Positions 26,272 through 35,737 are shown, counted from the first letter of the stretch. The stretch: 64,000 bases of DNA from Paenirhodobacter ferrireducens (GCF_004022265.1 NZ_SAVB01000009.1:1-64000), one strand, 5' to 3'. Program-made: numbers and translations. Notes: generated from the letters alone by a model not told the origin.

Positions 26272-26880
26272 ATGACCGAGACACGCCAGCCCACATCCGG
26301 CCGCATCGCCGAGGAGCTGATCTTCCGCATCATCCGCGGCGAGCTGATCGCCGGCGAGCGGCTGCGTCAGGACCATATCGCCGAGGAGTTCGGCACCAGC
26401 CACGTTCCGGTGCGCGAGGCCTTCCTGCGGCTGATCGGCAAGGGGCTGGCGGTGAGCGAGCCCAATCGCGGCGTGCGCGTTGCGCCGCTCGACCCCGCCG
26501 CGCAGCGCGAGCTGCGCGCGATGCGCGGTGTGCTCGAGCCGCTGGCGCTGCGCCATTCGGTGCCGCATCTGAGCCCGGTGCAGATCGCCGAGGCCGAGGC
26601 CGCGCGGCGCCTCTGCGATGCGGCGCAGAACATCTTCGACTGGGAAGAGGCGAACCGGGCCTTTCACAGCGCGACCTATGCCGGCTGCGGCATGCCGCGG
26701 CTGCAGGAGGAGGTGGCGAACCTGCAACTGCTCGCCGCGCGCTATCAGCTGGTGCATTACAAGGAACGCTGGCGGCCGCGCATCGACCCCGACCATCACG
26801 CGATCATGGCGGCGATCCGGCGGCGCGACCCGAAGGCCGCGGGCGCGGTGCTGGAACGTCACCTGTCGCGGATGAGCTAA
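26272..26880 (+). CDS. bioR: GntR-family regulator, probable biotin repressor BioR
   Basis: A 202-residue GntR/FadR-type regulator with an N-terminal winged helix (IAEEFGTSHVPVREAFLRL, about 39-57) and a C-terminal FCD-like helical domain. In many alphaproteobacteria BioR is a GntR-type repressor of biotin genes. Here the gene converges on the last gene of a biotin operon, sharing 4 bases of stop codons. BioR-like boxes lie upstream of bioB but none is obvious upstream of this gene. The name rests on context rather than on a family-specific residue. Confidence 0.75.
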   Translation: MTETRQPTSGRIAEELIFRIIRGELIAGERLRQDHIAEEFGTSHVPVREAFLRLIGKGLAVSEPNRGVRVAPLDPAAQRELRAMRGVLEPLALRHSVPHLSPVQIAEAEAARRLCDAAQNIFDWEEANRAFHSATYAGCGMPRLQEEVANLQLLAARYQLVHYKERWRPRIDPDHHAIMAAIRRRDPKAAGAVLERHLSRMS

Positions 26881-27620
26881 GACGCGCGGCGGGCGACCAG
26901 CCAGCTTGCGGCATAGGTCAGTGGCACGCCCTCGGTCGCGGCAAAGCGGTCCTCGTAGGCGTGCAGGAACCGCAGCAACGCCCCGCGCGAGCGGATCTGC
27001 CCCGCCCGCGCATTCACCCCGGTCGCGCGCAGATGCTGCAACACCGCAAGCGCGCTGTCGAACTTCAGCGTGATCGGCCAGTCGCCCGCGCCCGCGACCT
27101 GCCAGCCCGCGGGCAGAAGGGCTGCCAGCCCGGCGCCGCTCAGACACGACGGCGCCCCCGCGCAGCTGCCGAGCGCGCGCAGTTCGGGAAAATGATCGGG
27201 GCCGAAGCCCGAGAGCGCGAGGAACCCGCCCGGCGCCACCGCCCCGGCGAGCCGCGCGATGACCGCGCCCGGGTCCTCGAGCCACTGGATCATCGAGGAG
27301 GAGGCGACGAGGTCGAGCCGCCCGGGCAGCGCGATCTGCGCGATGTCGCCGGGCAGCGCCACGGCGCGGGGCAGGGCGGGGGGCGTCGTGCTCAGGTCGT
27401 TGAGCCAGAGCTGTTCGGGGTCGAGCGTGCTCAGGTGTCGGCTCAGATGGCCCGTGCCGCAGCCGGCCTCGAGAATGCGCGAAAACCGTTTCGGTCCGGC
27501 CGCGGCGCGCAGCGCGGCGAACAGCCGGGCGGCGATCTCGCACTGTGCCACGGCGGCACCGTGATAGCTGCCCGCGCCGCGCGCAAAGCGGTGCGCGACG
27601 CGCGGGGTGAGGGCGCTCAT
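26877..27620 (-). CDS. bioC: Malonyl-ACP O-methyltransferase
   Basis: A 247-residue SAM-dependent methyltransferase with motif I ILEAGCGTGHLSRHL (about 46-60) and an acidic strand LWLNDLS. BioC methylates malonyl-ACP, letting the fatty-acid system build the pimeloyl chain of biotin. It is the last gene of bioBFDAGC, starting in an ATGA overlap with bioG. Confidence 0.88.
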   Translation of the reverse strand: MSALTPRVAHRFARGAGSYHGAAVAQCEIAARLFAALRAAAGPKRFSRILEAGCGTGHLSRHLSTLDPEQLWLNDLSTTPPALPRAVALPGDIAQIALPGRLDLVASSSMIQWLEDPGAVIARLAGAVAPGGFLALSGFGPDHFPELRALGSCAGAPSCLSGAGLAALLPAGWQVAGAGDWPITLKFDSALAVLQHLRATGVNARAGQIRSRGALLRFLHAYEDRFAATEGVPLTYAASWLVARRAS

Positions 27621-28231
27621 GCCAGTGCCTCCGTCCAGTGTCGCCAGCCGGCGAAGGGGTTGTGCCCGGTTTCTGTCCAGCGCAGCCGATCGGCCTGATC
27701 CGCCCAGGCGAGCGTCAGCGCCTCGGGGGCAAAGATCCGGTCGCGGCGGGCAAGGGTGATCCGGTCGAAGCTGGGCACCGGCGCGGGCGGGCGGGCGGCG
27801 ACGGCACGCAGCTCGTCGCGCAGCGCGGCGATGTCGGGGGCGGGAACGGGTGCGCCGGCACGGCGGGCAAAGCGGGCAAGGCTTGCCTCCGACAGCCCCG
27901 CGGCCGTGGCGCGCAGCACCCCGGGCGCGATGCCGCGGCGCGCGTCGCAGGGGAAGGGCGAGCCGCAGACGGCGTGGAGTTGTGCAGGCTGGCGGGTCAG
28001 TTGCGCGAGCACCGCGCCCGCCGCCGCGACGCCGAAGGAATAGGCGACGAGGGTGACGCGGTCATAACCCGCCGTCACCGCGTCGCGCCAGTCGAGGGCG
28101 CGATAATCGCTCAGCACCAGCACGTCGGCCACGGTTTCGAGGTGACGAAACGGCTCGGCCCCGACCGCCCATCCGCCAAGGACCAGCAGCAGCTCGCCCC
28201 GGCCCGCGCGGCTCAGCCACTCGGCCCTCAT
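27617..28231 (-). CDS. bioG: Pimeloyl-ACP methyl ester esterase of the BioG type
   Basis: A 204-residue alpha/beta-hydrolase-like protein of the BioG/DUF452 family. The nucleophile elbow is VAYSFGVAAAG, where Ser sits in YSFG, and the C-terminal His is in TGHNPF. BioG removes the methyl group from pimeloyl-ACP methyl ester, ending chain assembly; it replaces BioH in this organism. It overlaps bioA and bioC by 4 bases each. Confidence 0.88.
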   Translation of the reverse strand: MRAEWLSRAGRGELLLVLGGWAVGAEPFRHLETVADVLVLSDYRALDWRDAVTAGYDRVTLVAYSFGVAAAGAVLAQLTRQPAQLHAVCGSPFPCDARRGIAPGVLRATAAGLSEASLARFARRAGAPVPAPDIAALRDELRAVAARPPAPVPSFDRITLARRDRIFAPEALTLAWADQADRLRWTETGHNPFAGWRHWTEALA

Positions 28232-29514
28232 GTCGCCTCCCGCGCGATGGCAACCATCGCGGCGGTGATGCGCGAGACGTCCTCGGGGCCGGTGACGAAG
28301 GGCGGCATGGTGTAGAGAAGCCGCCCGAAGGGGCGCAGCCAGACCCCGGCCTTACGGCAAAATCCGTGCACCCGCGCGCTGTCGAGCGGCGCGCGCATCT
28401 CGATCACCCCGATCGCGCCAAGGGTGCGGACATCGGCCACCCCCGGCAGGTCGCGGGCAGGGGCAAGCTCGTCTGCCAGCTGTGCCCCGATCCGCGCAAC
28501 GGCGCCCTGCCAGTCGGCCTCGGCCAGCAGATCGAGGCTCGCGCAGGCCGCCGCACAGGCGAGCGGGTTCGCCATGAAGGTCGGCCCGTGCATCAGCACT
28601 CCGGGATCGCCGGCCGAGATCTCGGCCGCGAGTGCGGTGGACGCGACGGTGACGGCCAGGCTCATCATGCCGCCGGTCAGCGCCTTGCCCAGACACAGGA
28701 TGTCGGGCGTGACCCCGGCGTGCTCCATCGCGAACATCCGCCCGGTGCGGCCAAAGCCGGTGGCGATCTCGTCGAAGATCAGGATCACCCCATGCCGGTC
28801 GCACAGCGCGCGCAGCCCGCGCAGGAAGGCGGGGTGGTAGAACCGCATCCCGCCCGCGCCCTGCACCACGGGTTCGAGGATGAAGCCGGCGATCTCGGGC
28901 CCCTTTTCCTCGAAGAGCGCGGCCACCGCGCCAAGCCCGTTTTCGGCCGGGTCCTCGGGCCAGTCGGCGCCGAAGGCCACGGGCGGCGCGGGGGTGAAAT
29001 GCTGCACCGCCAGCGCTGCACCGAAATGGCCGTGCATGCCGGTGACCGGGTCGCACAGGCTCATCGCCGACCAGGTGTCGCCGTGATAGCCGCCGCGCAC
29101 CGTGGCAAAGCGGCTGCGGCCACGGGCACCGCGCGCGTGCTGTGCCTGCACCGCCATCTTCAGCGCCACCTCGACCGAGACCGAGCCGCTGTCGCAGCAG
29201 AAGATCCGGTCGAGCCCCGGCGGCAGCAGCGCCACCAGCCGCGCCGCCAGCCCGATCGCCGCGTCATGTGTCAGCCCGCCGAACATCACATGCGGCAGGC
29301 TGTGCAGCTGCGCCTCGAGCGCCGCGACCAGCCGCGGGTGGCGGTGGCCATGCGCCGCGCACCACCATGACGACATCGCGTCGATCATCCGCGTGCCGTC
29401 GTCGAGGGTGAGCCAGATCCCCTCGGCTTCGCGCACCCGGTGCACGGGTTGCGGCGCGGCTATCGAGGTGTAGGGGTGCCACAGATGGGTGCGGTCGATC
29501 GCCAGCGGGTCCAT
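28228..29514 (-). CDS. bioA: Adenosylmethionine--8-amino-7-oxononanoate aminotransferase
   Basis: A 428-residue class III aminotransferase using PLP. The start HLWHPYTSI is typical of BioA. The PLP region shows LIFDEIATGFGRTG and the Schiff-base Lys is in LCLGKALTGG. It converts KAPA to DAPA with SAM as amino donor. The ATG at 29514 shares one base with the bioD stop. Confidence 0.95.
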   Translation of the reverse strand: MDPLAIDRTHLWHPYTSIAAPQPVHRVREAEGIWLTLDDGTRMIDAMSSWWCAAHGHRHPRLVAALEAQLHSLPHVMFGGLTHDAAIGLAARLVALLPPGLDRIFCCDSGSVSVEVALKMAVQAQHARGARGRSRFATVRGGYHGDTWSAMSLCDPVTGMHGHFGAALAVQHFTPAPPVAFGADWPEDPAENGLGAVAALFEEKGPEIAGFILEPVVQGAGGMRFYHPAFLRGLRALCDRHGVILIFDEIATGFGRTGRMFAMEHAGVTPDILCLGKALTGGMMSLAVTVASTALAAEISAGDPGVLMHGPTFMANPLACAAACASLDLLAEADWQGAVARIGAQLADELAPARDLPGVADVRTLGAIGVIEMRAPLDSARVHGFCRKAGVWLRPFGRLLYTMPPFVTGPEDVSRITAAMVAIAREAT

Positions 29515-30143
29515 CACCACACCTCGTGCAGCGGCGAGAGATCGAGCCCGGCGAAGGCCGCGGCGAGGGTGGTGGGCGTGAGCGGGTCGAGCCGCGGCAG
29601 GCGGCCGAGCGTCGCGACCCGGCCGATCTCGCAGATCACCGACTGGGTGTCGGCGACCTCCTTGCCCAGGAACACCACGCCCGCGACGCGCACGCCGCGC
29701 GCCCGCAGTGCCTCGAGCGACAAGAGCGTGTGGTTGATCGTGCCAAGGGCGGTGCGCGCGGCGAGGATCACCGGCACGCCCCAGCCGGCGATGACGTCGA
29801 GGAAGAGGATGCGGCGGGTCAGTGGCACCAGCAGCCCACCCGCGCCCTCGACCACCAGCGGTCCCGGCACCTCGGGCAGGGCAAGGCGGACAGGGTCGAT
29901 CTGAACCCCTTCGCGCGCGGCCGACAGATGCGGCGAGGCGGGCAGGCGCAGCCGATAGGCCTCGGGCAGCACGGGCCGGCCCGAGAGGCGTGCAACGGTG
30001 TCGCTGTCGGTCGGGCCCTCAAGGCCCGATTGCACGGGTTTCCAATAGCTTGCCTGCAGCGCGGCGGTGAGACCCGCGCTGAACACGGTCTTGCCGATGT
30101 CGGTGTCGGTGCCGGTGACGACGACGGTTTCGGGGCGGCTCAT
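29514..30143 (-). CDS. bioD: Dethiobiotin synthetase
   Basis: A 209-residue P-loop enzyme with Walker [13 protein letters not shown] (about 10-21), the YWKPVQSG substrate motif and [11 protein letters not shown]. It closes the ureido ring of dethiobiotin from DAPA, CO2 and ATP. The ATG at 30143 overlaps the bioF stop (ATGA); the frame is open upstream inside bioF, but BioD homology begins here. Confidence 0.95.
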   Translation of the reverse strand: MSRPETVVVTGTDTDIGKTVFSAGLTAALQASYWKPVQSGLEGPTDSDTVARLSGRPVLPEAYRLRLPASPHLSAAREGVQIDPVRLALPEVPGPLVVEGAGGLLVPLTRRILFLDVIAGWGVPVILAARTALGTINHTLLSLEALRARGVRVAGVVFLGKEVADTQSVICEIGRVATLGRLPRLDPLTPTTLAAAFAGLDLSPLHEVW

Positions 30144-31270
30144 GGCGTGCTCCTGAGCTGGGCGAGGGTTTCGAACAGGGCGGTGATCTCGGCGGGGCCC
30201 ACCGCTCCGGTGAGCGAGAGGCGCAGCCGCGCGGTGCCGCGTGGCACAGTCGGCGGGCGGATCGCGCGGACGTCGAAGCCGCGCGCCTGCAAGGCCGCGG
30301 CGCGGGCGAGGGCGCGGCCGTCCTCGCCCTCGATCACCGGCAGGATCTGGCTGGCGGCGGGGGGTAGGCCGCACAGTCGCGCGGCCTCGGCCCTCGCATG
30401 GGCAATGCGCGCCTGCGCCGCCGCCTGCAATTCGGGATGTTCGACCAGCCCGCGCAGCGCCGCGCGCAGGATCGCCGCCGTCAGCGGCGCGGGGGCGGTG
30501 GCAAAGATGAAGGGCCGGGCACGGTTCACCAGCGTCTCGATCAGCACCCGCTCGGCGCAGATCAGCGCGCCCGCGGCGCCAAGCCCCTTGCCGCCGGTGT
30601 GCAGCGTCACAAGCGCAACGTCGGTCAGCCCATGCGCAAGCCCCGCGCCATGCGGGCCGAAGACCCCGGTCGCATGCGCCTCGTCGACCACCAGCACCGC
30701 GTCATGGGCGCGGGCGAGGGCGGCAAGATCGGCAAGCGGCGCAAGGTCGCCCTCCATCGAATAGACGCTCTCGACCGCGATCCAGACCCGGCCGGTGCCA
30801 CCCGCGCGCCGCCAGCCGGCGATCCGGTCGGCGGCATCGGTCACGTCGTTATGGGCGAAGGCACGGGGCTCGGCGCGGCCAAGGCGCATCCCCTCATGCG
30901 CGCTCGCATGCACCAGCGCATCGTGGAGGACGAGATCCCCCTGCATCGGCAGCGTGGCAAAGATCGCCTGGTTCGCCTGAAAACCGCCGCCCATGAAGAG
31001 CGCCGCCTCGGCGCCGAAGAAGGCCGCGGCCTCGGCCTCGAGCGCCTCGTGCTCGGGGTCGTTGCCGCGCAACAGACGCGAGCCGCCGGCGCCGATCGCC
31101 ACGCCGCGGGCCAGCGCCGCGGCGGCCGCGTCGCGCAGCAGGGGAGAGCCCGCAAGGCCCAGATAGTCGTTCGAGGCGAAATCGAGCCCCCGCGCCGGCG
31201 CCAGCACCCGCCCGCGGCCACGTGCGGCCAGCGCGCGCAGCGCCGCGGCGTGGCGGGGAAAGGCGCTCAT
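30140..31270 (-). CDS. bioF: 8-amino-7-oxononanoate synthase
   Basis: A 376-residue alpha-oxoamine synthase. It has [13 protein letters not shown] near the start, [11 protein letters not shown] for PLP binding and [13 protein letters not shown] with the Schiff-base Lys. It condenses the pimeloyl thioester with alanine. The start at 31270 (MSAFPRH) overlaps the bioB stop by 4 bases; a start 9 bases upstream is less likely. Confidence 0.94.
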   Translation of the reverse strand: MSAFPRHAAALRALAARGRGRVLAPARGLDFASNDYLGLAGSPLLRDAAAAALARGVAIGAGGSRLLRGNDPEHEALEAEAAAFFGAEAALFMGGGFQANQAIFATLPMQGDLVLHDALVHASAHEGMRLGRAEPRAFAHNDVTDAADRIAGWRRAGGTGRVWIAVESVYSMEGDLAPLADLAALARAHDAVLVVDEAHATGVFGPHGAGLAHGLTDVALVTLHTGGKGLGAAGALICAERVLIETLVNRARPFIFATAPAPLTAAILRAALRGLVEHPELQAAAQARIAHARAEAARLCGLPPAASQILPVIEGEDGRALARAAALQARGFDVRAIRPPTVPRGTARLRLSLTGAVGPAEITALFETLAQLRSTP

Positions 31271-32271
31271 GCCGCGCATCCGCCGCAGCAGCCGGTGCCG
31301 CAGCTGCCGTCGGGCGCCGCCTCGACCTCGACCTCGGGGCCGGTCTCGGCGGCCAGGCCGAGCTTGGCGAAAAGCGCCGCGTCACGGTCCTCGCCGGGGT
31401 TGCCGGCAGTGAGCAGCCGCTCGCCCACGAAGATCGAATTCGCGCCGGCGAAGACGCACATCGCCTGCAGCTCGTCGCTCATCTCGCTGCGCCCGGCCGA
31501 CAGCCGGACATAGGACCGCGGCATCAGGATGCGGGCGGTGGCGATGGTGCGCACCAGCTCGATCGGGTCGAGCCGCGGCGCTTCGGCCAGGGGCGTGCCC
31601 TCCATCGGCATCAGCATGTTGACCGGCACCGATTGCGGCGGTTCGGGCAGGTTGGCGAGCGTCTCGAGCATCGAGATCCGGTCCGCGGCGGTCTCTCCGA
31701 GCCCCAGGATGCCGCCCGAGCACACCGAGATCCCCGCCGTCCGCACCGCCTCGAGCGTGTCGAGCCGGTCGCGGAAACTGCGGGTGGTGATGATTTCGGG
31801 GTAGAACCGTTCCGAGGTGTCGATGTTGTGGTTGTAGTAATCGAGCCCCGCGCCGCGCAGCCGCACCGCCTGGTCGCCCGACAGCATGCCGAGCGTCATG
31901 CAGGTCTCGAGCCCGAGCGCCTTGACGCCGCGGATCATCGCCTCGACCGCGGGCATGTCGCGCTCCTTCGGCGAGCGCCAGGCGGCGCCCATGCAATAGC
32001 GCGTGGCGCCCGCGGCCTTCGCCCGGCGCGCCTCGGCCAGCACCCGCTCGACCTCCATCAGCTTCGAGGCCGAGAGTTCTGAGCCGTTGCGTGCCGATTG
32101 CGAACAATAGGAGCAATCCTCGGGGCAGCCGCCGGTCTTGATCGAGACGAGCATCGAGCATTGCACGCGGTTCGGGTCGAAATGGGCGCGGTGCACGGTT
32201 TGCGCCTCGAACAGAAGGTCCATCAGCGGCTGGTGGTAGATCTCAGCGGCGGGGCGAGTCTTAAGGCTCAT
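31267..32271 (-). CDS. bioB: Biotin synthase
   Basis: A 334-residue radical-SAM enzyme with [11 protein letters not shown] (Cys49, 53, 56 bind the 4Fe-4S cluster) and [13 protein letters not shown], which lies near the second cluster. It inserts sulfur into dethiobiotin. I chose the ATG at 32271 because AAGGAGG is 6 bases upstream of it and abuts the alternative ATG at 32277. The C-terminus ends in a Cys-rich tail, [14 protein letters not shown], beyond the catalytic barrel. Confidence 0.95.
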   Translation of the reverse strand: MSLKTRPAAEIYHQPLMDLLFEAQTVHRAHFDPNRVQCSMLVSIKTGGCPEDCSYCSQSARNGSELSASKLMEVERVLAEARRAKAAGATRYCMGAAWRSPKERDMPAVEAMIRGVKALGLETCMTLGMLSGDQAVRLRGAGLDYYNHNIDTSERFYPEIITTRSFRDRLDTLEAVRTAGISVCSGGILGLGETAADRISMLETLANLPEPPQSVPVNMLMPMEGTPLAEAPRLDPIELVRTIATARILMPRSYVRLSAGRSEMSDELQAMCVFAGANSIFVGERLLTAGNPGEDRDAALFAKLGLAAETGPEVEVEAAPDGSCGTGCCGGCAA

Positions 32272-32302
32272 GCGCATCCTCCTTGCGGGGTTGTGGCGAT
32301 GA

Positions 32303-32312
32303 TTATTGATAA
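32303..32312. promoter_or_regulatory. BioR-like box 1 upstream of bioB
   Basis: TTATTGATAA matches nine of ten positions of the BioR consensus TTATMKATAA and keeps both TTAT/ATAA arms. It lies 31 bp upstream of the chosen bioB start, a position suited to repression. Confidence 0.65.
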
Positions 32313-32343
32313 CGTGGCGCGGTATTCCTATTCATTCTGAAAA

Positions 32344-32353
32344 TTATCTATGA
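32344..32353. promoter_or_regulatory. BioR-like box 2 upstream of bioB
   Basis: TTATCTATGA matches nine of ten positions of the BioR consensus TTATMKATAA. It lies in an AT-rich island that probably holds the bioB promoter. On the minus strand it overlaps a TAGATAAT sequence that could serve as a -10. Confidence 0.55.
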
Positions 32354-32456
32354 TTTTTCCGATTGGAGGCGGGGTGTGCAGCGATGCAAGCGCACGGCAG
32401 CAACGAAAACGTGTTTGTTTCCTGAATGGATGTTCAAAAAAAATCGTTCGATTATA

Positions 32457-32466
32457 TTATCTATGA
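32457..32466. promoter_or_regulatory. BioR-like box 3, repeat of box 2
   Basis: A second TTATCTATGA lies 113 bp from box 2 and is embedded in the same longer string ATTATCTATGATTT. It is nearer the divergent sensor kinase gene. Boxes 1-3 sit in the 316-bp gap 32272-32587, which holds no gene I can support and is far more AT-rich than its surroundings. Confidence 0.45.
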
Positions 32467-32587
32467 TTTATGGCGCGACCCACCCGGATGCCGGAACGCA
32501 GGCCCTGTGCCGCTGCACGACGGGCCCCGGCTTGCACCCCGGGCGGCAAGCGGGCAAAGCTCGGGCCAGAGCGAAGGAGCCCGCCCC

Positions 32588-34372
32588 GTGATCCGCAGAC
32601 CGGCCGGAGAAACACAGCACGCCCTGATCGCCGCCGCGGTGGTGGTGACGCTGGCCGCCTCGGGCGGCGCTTTCGTCGCCACCCGCGAGACGGCGCTGGC
32701 GGCGCTCGATCAGGAGCTGGCCGACCGGCTGACGGTGACGCGCTATGCCGTCGTCTCCGAGATCGAGCGCTATCGGTATCTGCCCTCGGTCGTCGGGCAG
32801 GACGCGCGCATCCTGCGGCTGCTCGATCGCGGCGACGCGCGGGCGGCGGACGAGGCGAACGCCTATCTGCAGACCGTGCGCGACCTGTCGCATGTCGACG
32901 AGCTGTTCCTGCTGGATACCTCGGGGCGCACGGTCGCCACCTCGAACTGGAACACGCCCGACAGTTTTCTGGGCCAGGTCTATGCCTTCCGCCCCTATTT
33001 CCGCGAGGCGCTGACGCGTGGCGAGGGGCGCTATTACGCGGTCGGCGTGACCACCGGCAAGCCAGGCTATTTCCTGTCCGTGCGGATCGGCTCTGAGGCG
33101 CATCCGCTGGGGGTGGCCGTGGTGAAGATCGAGATGACCTCGCTCGAGGCGACCTGGGTGCGGGCGAACGAGGCGGTGGGGCTGGCCGATGGGCTGGGCA
33201 TCGTCTTCCTCGCCGGGCGGCGCGACTGGCGCTATCGGCCGCTGCATCAACTCTCCGATGCGGCGGTGGCGCAGCTTGTGGCCGAGCGCCGCTATGAGGG
33301 GCTCGGCGTGGCGACGAGCGCGCCGCTGGTCGAGGGCGGGCGGCTTGTCGCGGGGGGCGAGCGGCTGCGGCTGGCGGGGCTGGGCCTCGAGCCCGACGGC
33401 TGGCAGGTGCTGGCGGCCGCGCCCGAGGCGCCGGCGACCGCCACCGCATGGCTGGTCGCGGCGATGACGGCGCTTGGCGGGGCGCTGCTGTCGGGCGCCG
33501 GGCTCTTCTGGCGCCAGCGCCGACAGATCGTGCGGATGCGGCTCGAGCAGGCCGATGTGCTGGAGCGTCGGGTGGCCGAGCGCACCGAGGACCTCGCGCG
33601 CGAGGTCGAGGAGCGCCGCCGCGCCGAGGAGGAGTTGCGCCGCACCCATGAAAGCCTTGTGCATGCGGCAAAACTGGCGGTTCTCGGGCGGATGTCCTCG
33701 ACCATCGTGCATGAGGTGAGCCAGCCGCTCTCGGCGCTCGACAACACCCTTGCTGCGGCCGAGCTGCATCTGGCGGCCGGCGCGCAGGCGAAGGCCGAGA
33801 AAAGCCTCGCCTCGGCGCGCGGGCTGTTGCGGCGGATGCAGGAGATGGTGCGCAGTCTCAAGCGTTTCGGCGCCCGCACCCGGCCCGAGCCCGCCGCGCC
33901 TGTGAGCGTGGCGGCGGCGCTCGACACCGCGCTCGAGGTGCTGGCGCCGCGGCTGCGCGAACTGGCCGTCCCGGTCATGGCGGATCTGCCCGCCGATCTG
34001 CCGCCCGTCGCCGGCAACCCCGGCCAGTTGCAGCAGGTGCTGACCAATCTCGTGCTGAACGCGGCCGAGGCGACGGCGGGGGCAGGGGGCACCGCCCCCG
34101 TCACCCTGAGCGCCGAGGTGGGGGGGGGGCGGCTGACCCTGATCCTTGCCGACCGCGGCCCCGGCATCCCCGAGGAGCTGCGCGACAAGGTCTTCGAGCC
34201 CTTCTTCACCACCCGCGTCACCGGCGAGGGGCTGGGCCTTGGCCTTGCCATCGTGCGCACGATCCTCGATCACATGGGGGCGGGGTTCAGCTTTCGGGCG
34301 CGGCCGGGCGGCGGCACGCTCACCGTGCTCGAGCTGCCGCTCTTCGCGCCCCGGGACGGAGGACAGCCATGA
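32588..34372 (+). CDS. DctB-like sensor histidine kinase
   Basis: A 594-residue membrane kinase from a GTG start at 32588, preceded by GAAGGAGCCCGCCCC. Transmembrane helices at about 12-30 and 284-307 flank a periplasmic double-Cache-type domain. A coiled coil (about 315-355) leads to the phosphoacceptor HEVSQPLSALD (His375). The ATPase boxes are NLVLNAAEAT, DRGPGIPEE, FEPFFTT and GEGLGLGLAI. The layout is that of DctB, which senses C4-dicarboxylates; here the ligand is more likely the substrate of the TAXI transporter downstream. It overlaps the response regulator gene by 4 bases. Confidence 0.88.
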   Translation: MIRRPAGETQHALIAAAVVVTLAASGGAFVATRETALAALDQELADRLTVTRYAVVSEIERYRYLPSVVGQDARILRLLDRGDARAADEANAYLQTVRDLSHVDELFLLDTSGRTVATSNWNTPDSFLGQVYAFRPYFREALTRGEGRYYAVGVTTGKPGYFLSVRIGSEAHPLGVAVVKIEMTSLEATWVRANEAVGLADGLGIVFLAGRRDWRYRPLHQLSDAAVAQLVAERRYEGLGVATSAPLVEGGRLVAGGERLRLAGLGLEPDGWQVLAAAPEAPATATAWLVAAMTALGGALLSGAGLFWRQRRQIVRMRLEQADVLERRVAERTEDLAREVEERRRAEEELRRTHESLVHAAKLAVLGRMSSTIVHEVSQPLSALDNTLAAAELHLAAGAQAKAEKSLASARGLLRRMQEMVRSLKRFGARTRPEPAAPVSVAAALDTALEVLAPRLRELAVPVMADLPADLPPVAGNPGQLQQVLTNLVLNAAEATAGAGGTAPVTLSAEVGGGRLTLILADRGPGIPEELRDKVFEPFFTTRVTGEGLGLGLAIVRTILDHMGAGFSFRARPGGGTLTVLELPLFAPRDGGQP

Positions 34373-35688
34373 CACGCGGCACCATCGCCTTCATCGACGA
34401 CGAGCCGCGGCTGTGCGAGGCGGCGGCCGACTGGCTCGAGGCCTCGGGCTTTGCCGTCGCCACCTTCACCGACCCGCACAAGGCGCTGGCCGCGATCGAC
34501 CCGGCGGCGACCGACTGCGTGGTGACCGACCTGCGCATGCCCGGGATCGAGGGGCGCGATGTGCTGCGCCACCTGCGCGCGGCTGACCCCGACCTGCCGG
34601 TAATCCTGCTGTCGGGCCATGGCGACGTGCCGGTCGCGGTCGAGGTGATGCGCGAGGGCGCGCATGATTTCATCGAGAAACCCTATGTCGCCGAGCATCT
34701 GGTGGCGGCGATCGACCGCGCCGTCGAGCTGCGCCGGATGCGGCGCGAGGTGCGTGCGGCGCGCTGGTCCGAGATCGCCTCGGTGCGGCTGGAATCGCGG
34801 CTCGCGGGCGTGTCGCCGGCGATGGCGGCGTGCCGCGAGGCGGTGCGGGTGCTCGCCGATCTGCCGGTCGATCTGCTGATCCGCGGCGAGCCGGGGGTGG
34901 GCAAGGAGGAGATCGCGCGGGCGATGCATGACTTCGGCCGCCGCGCCCGCCGCCCCTTCGTGGTGATCGATTGTGCGCCGCGCCCCGAACAGGCCTTCGA
35001 GGCCGAGCTTCTGGGCCACGAGCGCGGCTTCGTCGCCGGCACCACCGCGGTGCGGGTCGGCAAGCTCGAGCATGCGAACGGCGGCACCGTCTTCTTCGAC
35101 GGCATCGAGCGGCTCAGCCCGGCCTTGCAGGCGCGCCTGCTGCGCGTGCTGCAGGAGCGCACGATCGAGCGCATCGGCTCGAACGCGCCGCGCCCCGTCG
35201 ATATCCGGGTGATCGCCGCGACCCATGCCGAGATGGGGGCCGAGATCGCCGCCGGCCGCTTCCGCGCCGACCTTTACCACCGGCTGACGGCGATCGACCT
35301 CGCCGTGCCGCCGCTGCGCGAGCGGCGCGAGGATATCGCGCTCCTTTTCACCCGTTTCGTCGAGGATGCGGCCGAGCGCTTCGGCCGGCCGGTGCCGGTG
35401 CTGCTTGATGCCGATCTGCGGCTTCTCGAGGGGCAGGACTGGCCGGGCAACGCGGCCGAGCTGAAGGCGGCGGCCGAGCGCCATGTGCTGGGCCTGCGCC
35501 TGCCGGTCGCCGCGCCGATCCCCGAGACCGGCACGCTGCCCGAACGCGTCGCGCGCTTCGAGGCGGAGGCGATCGCCGAGGCGCTGCGGCTGCATGACGG
35601 ACGCTCTTCGGAGGCGGCGGAAATGCTGGGCATCCCGCGCCGGACGCTGAACGAAAAGATTGCGAAATACGGATTGCGGGCGGATTGA
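34369..35688 (+). CDS. DctD-like response regulator with a degenerate sigma-54 activation domain
   Basis: A 439-residue regulator with a receiver domain (Asp10/11, phosphoacceptor Asp54, Lys104), a central AAA+ domain (about 140-370) and a C-terminal Fis-type helix-turn-helix ([19 protein letters not shown]). Walker A is GEPGVGKE (173-180). Where sigma-54 activators have GAFTGA it reads GFVAGT (220-225), and Walker B reads FFDG instead of the usual D-E pair. It therefore probably does not activate sigma-54 holoenzyme and may act with a sigma-70-type polymerase, as R. capsulatus NtrC does, or as a repressor. It is the partner of the kinase upstream. Confidence 0.87.
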   Translation: MTRGTIAFIDDEPRLCEAAADWLEASGFAVATFTDPHKALAAIDPAATDCVVTDLRMPGIEGRDVLRHLRAADPDLPVILLSGHGDVPVAVEVMREGAHDFIEKPYVAEHLVAAIDRAVELRRMRREVRAARWSEIASVRLESRLAGVSPAMAACREAVRVLADLPVDLLIRGEPGVGKEEIARAMHDFGRRARRPFVVIDCAPRPEQAFEAELLGHERGFVAGTTAVRVGKLEHANGGTVFFDGIERLSPALQARLLRVLQERTIERIGSNAPRPVDIRVIAATHAEMGAEIAAGRFRADLYHRLTAIDLAVPPLRERREDIALLFTRFVEDAAERFGRPVPVLLDADLRLLEGQDWPGNAAELKAAAERHVLGLRLPVAAPIPETGTLPERVARFEAEAIAEALRLHDGRSSEAAEMLGIPRRTLNEKIAKYGLRAD

Positions 35689-35737
35689 TCCGGGCGAAAA
35701 TCCGCCCGCAGGGTGTGGCTTGGCGAAAATCCGCCCG
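35676..35737. repeat. Inverted plus direct repeats upstream of the TAXI transporter operon
   Basis: GCGGGCGGAT (35676-35685) and ATCCGCCCGC (35700-35709) form a perfect 10-bp inverted repeat spanning the stop codon of the response regulator gene. The 16-bp string GGCGAAAATCCGCCCG occurs at 35693-35708 and again at 35722-35737. Three related half-sites upstream of the transporter suggest cooperative binding of a dimeric regulator, plausibly the DctD-like protein. Alternatively the first repeat is a terminator stem. Confidence 0.6.
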
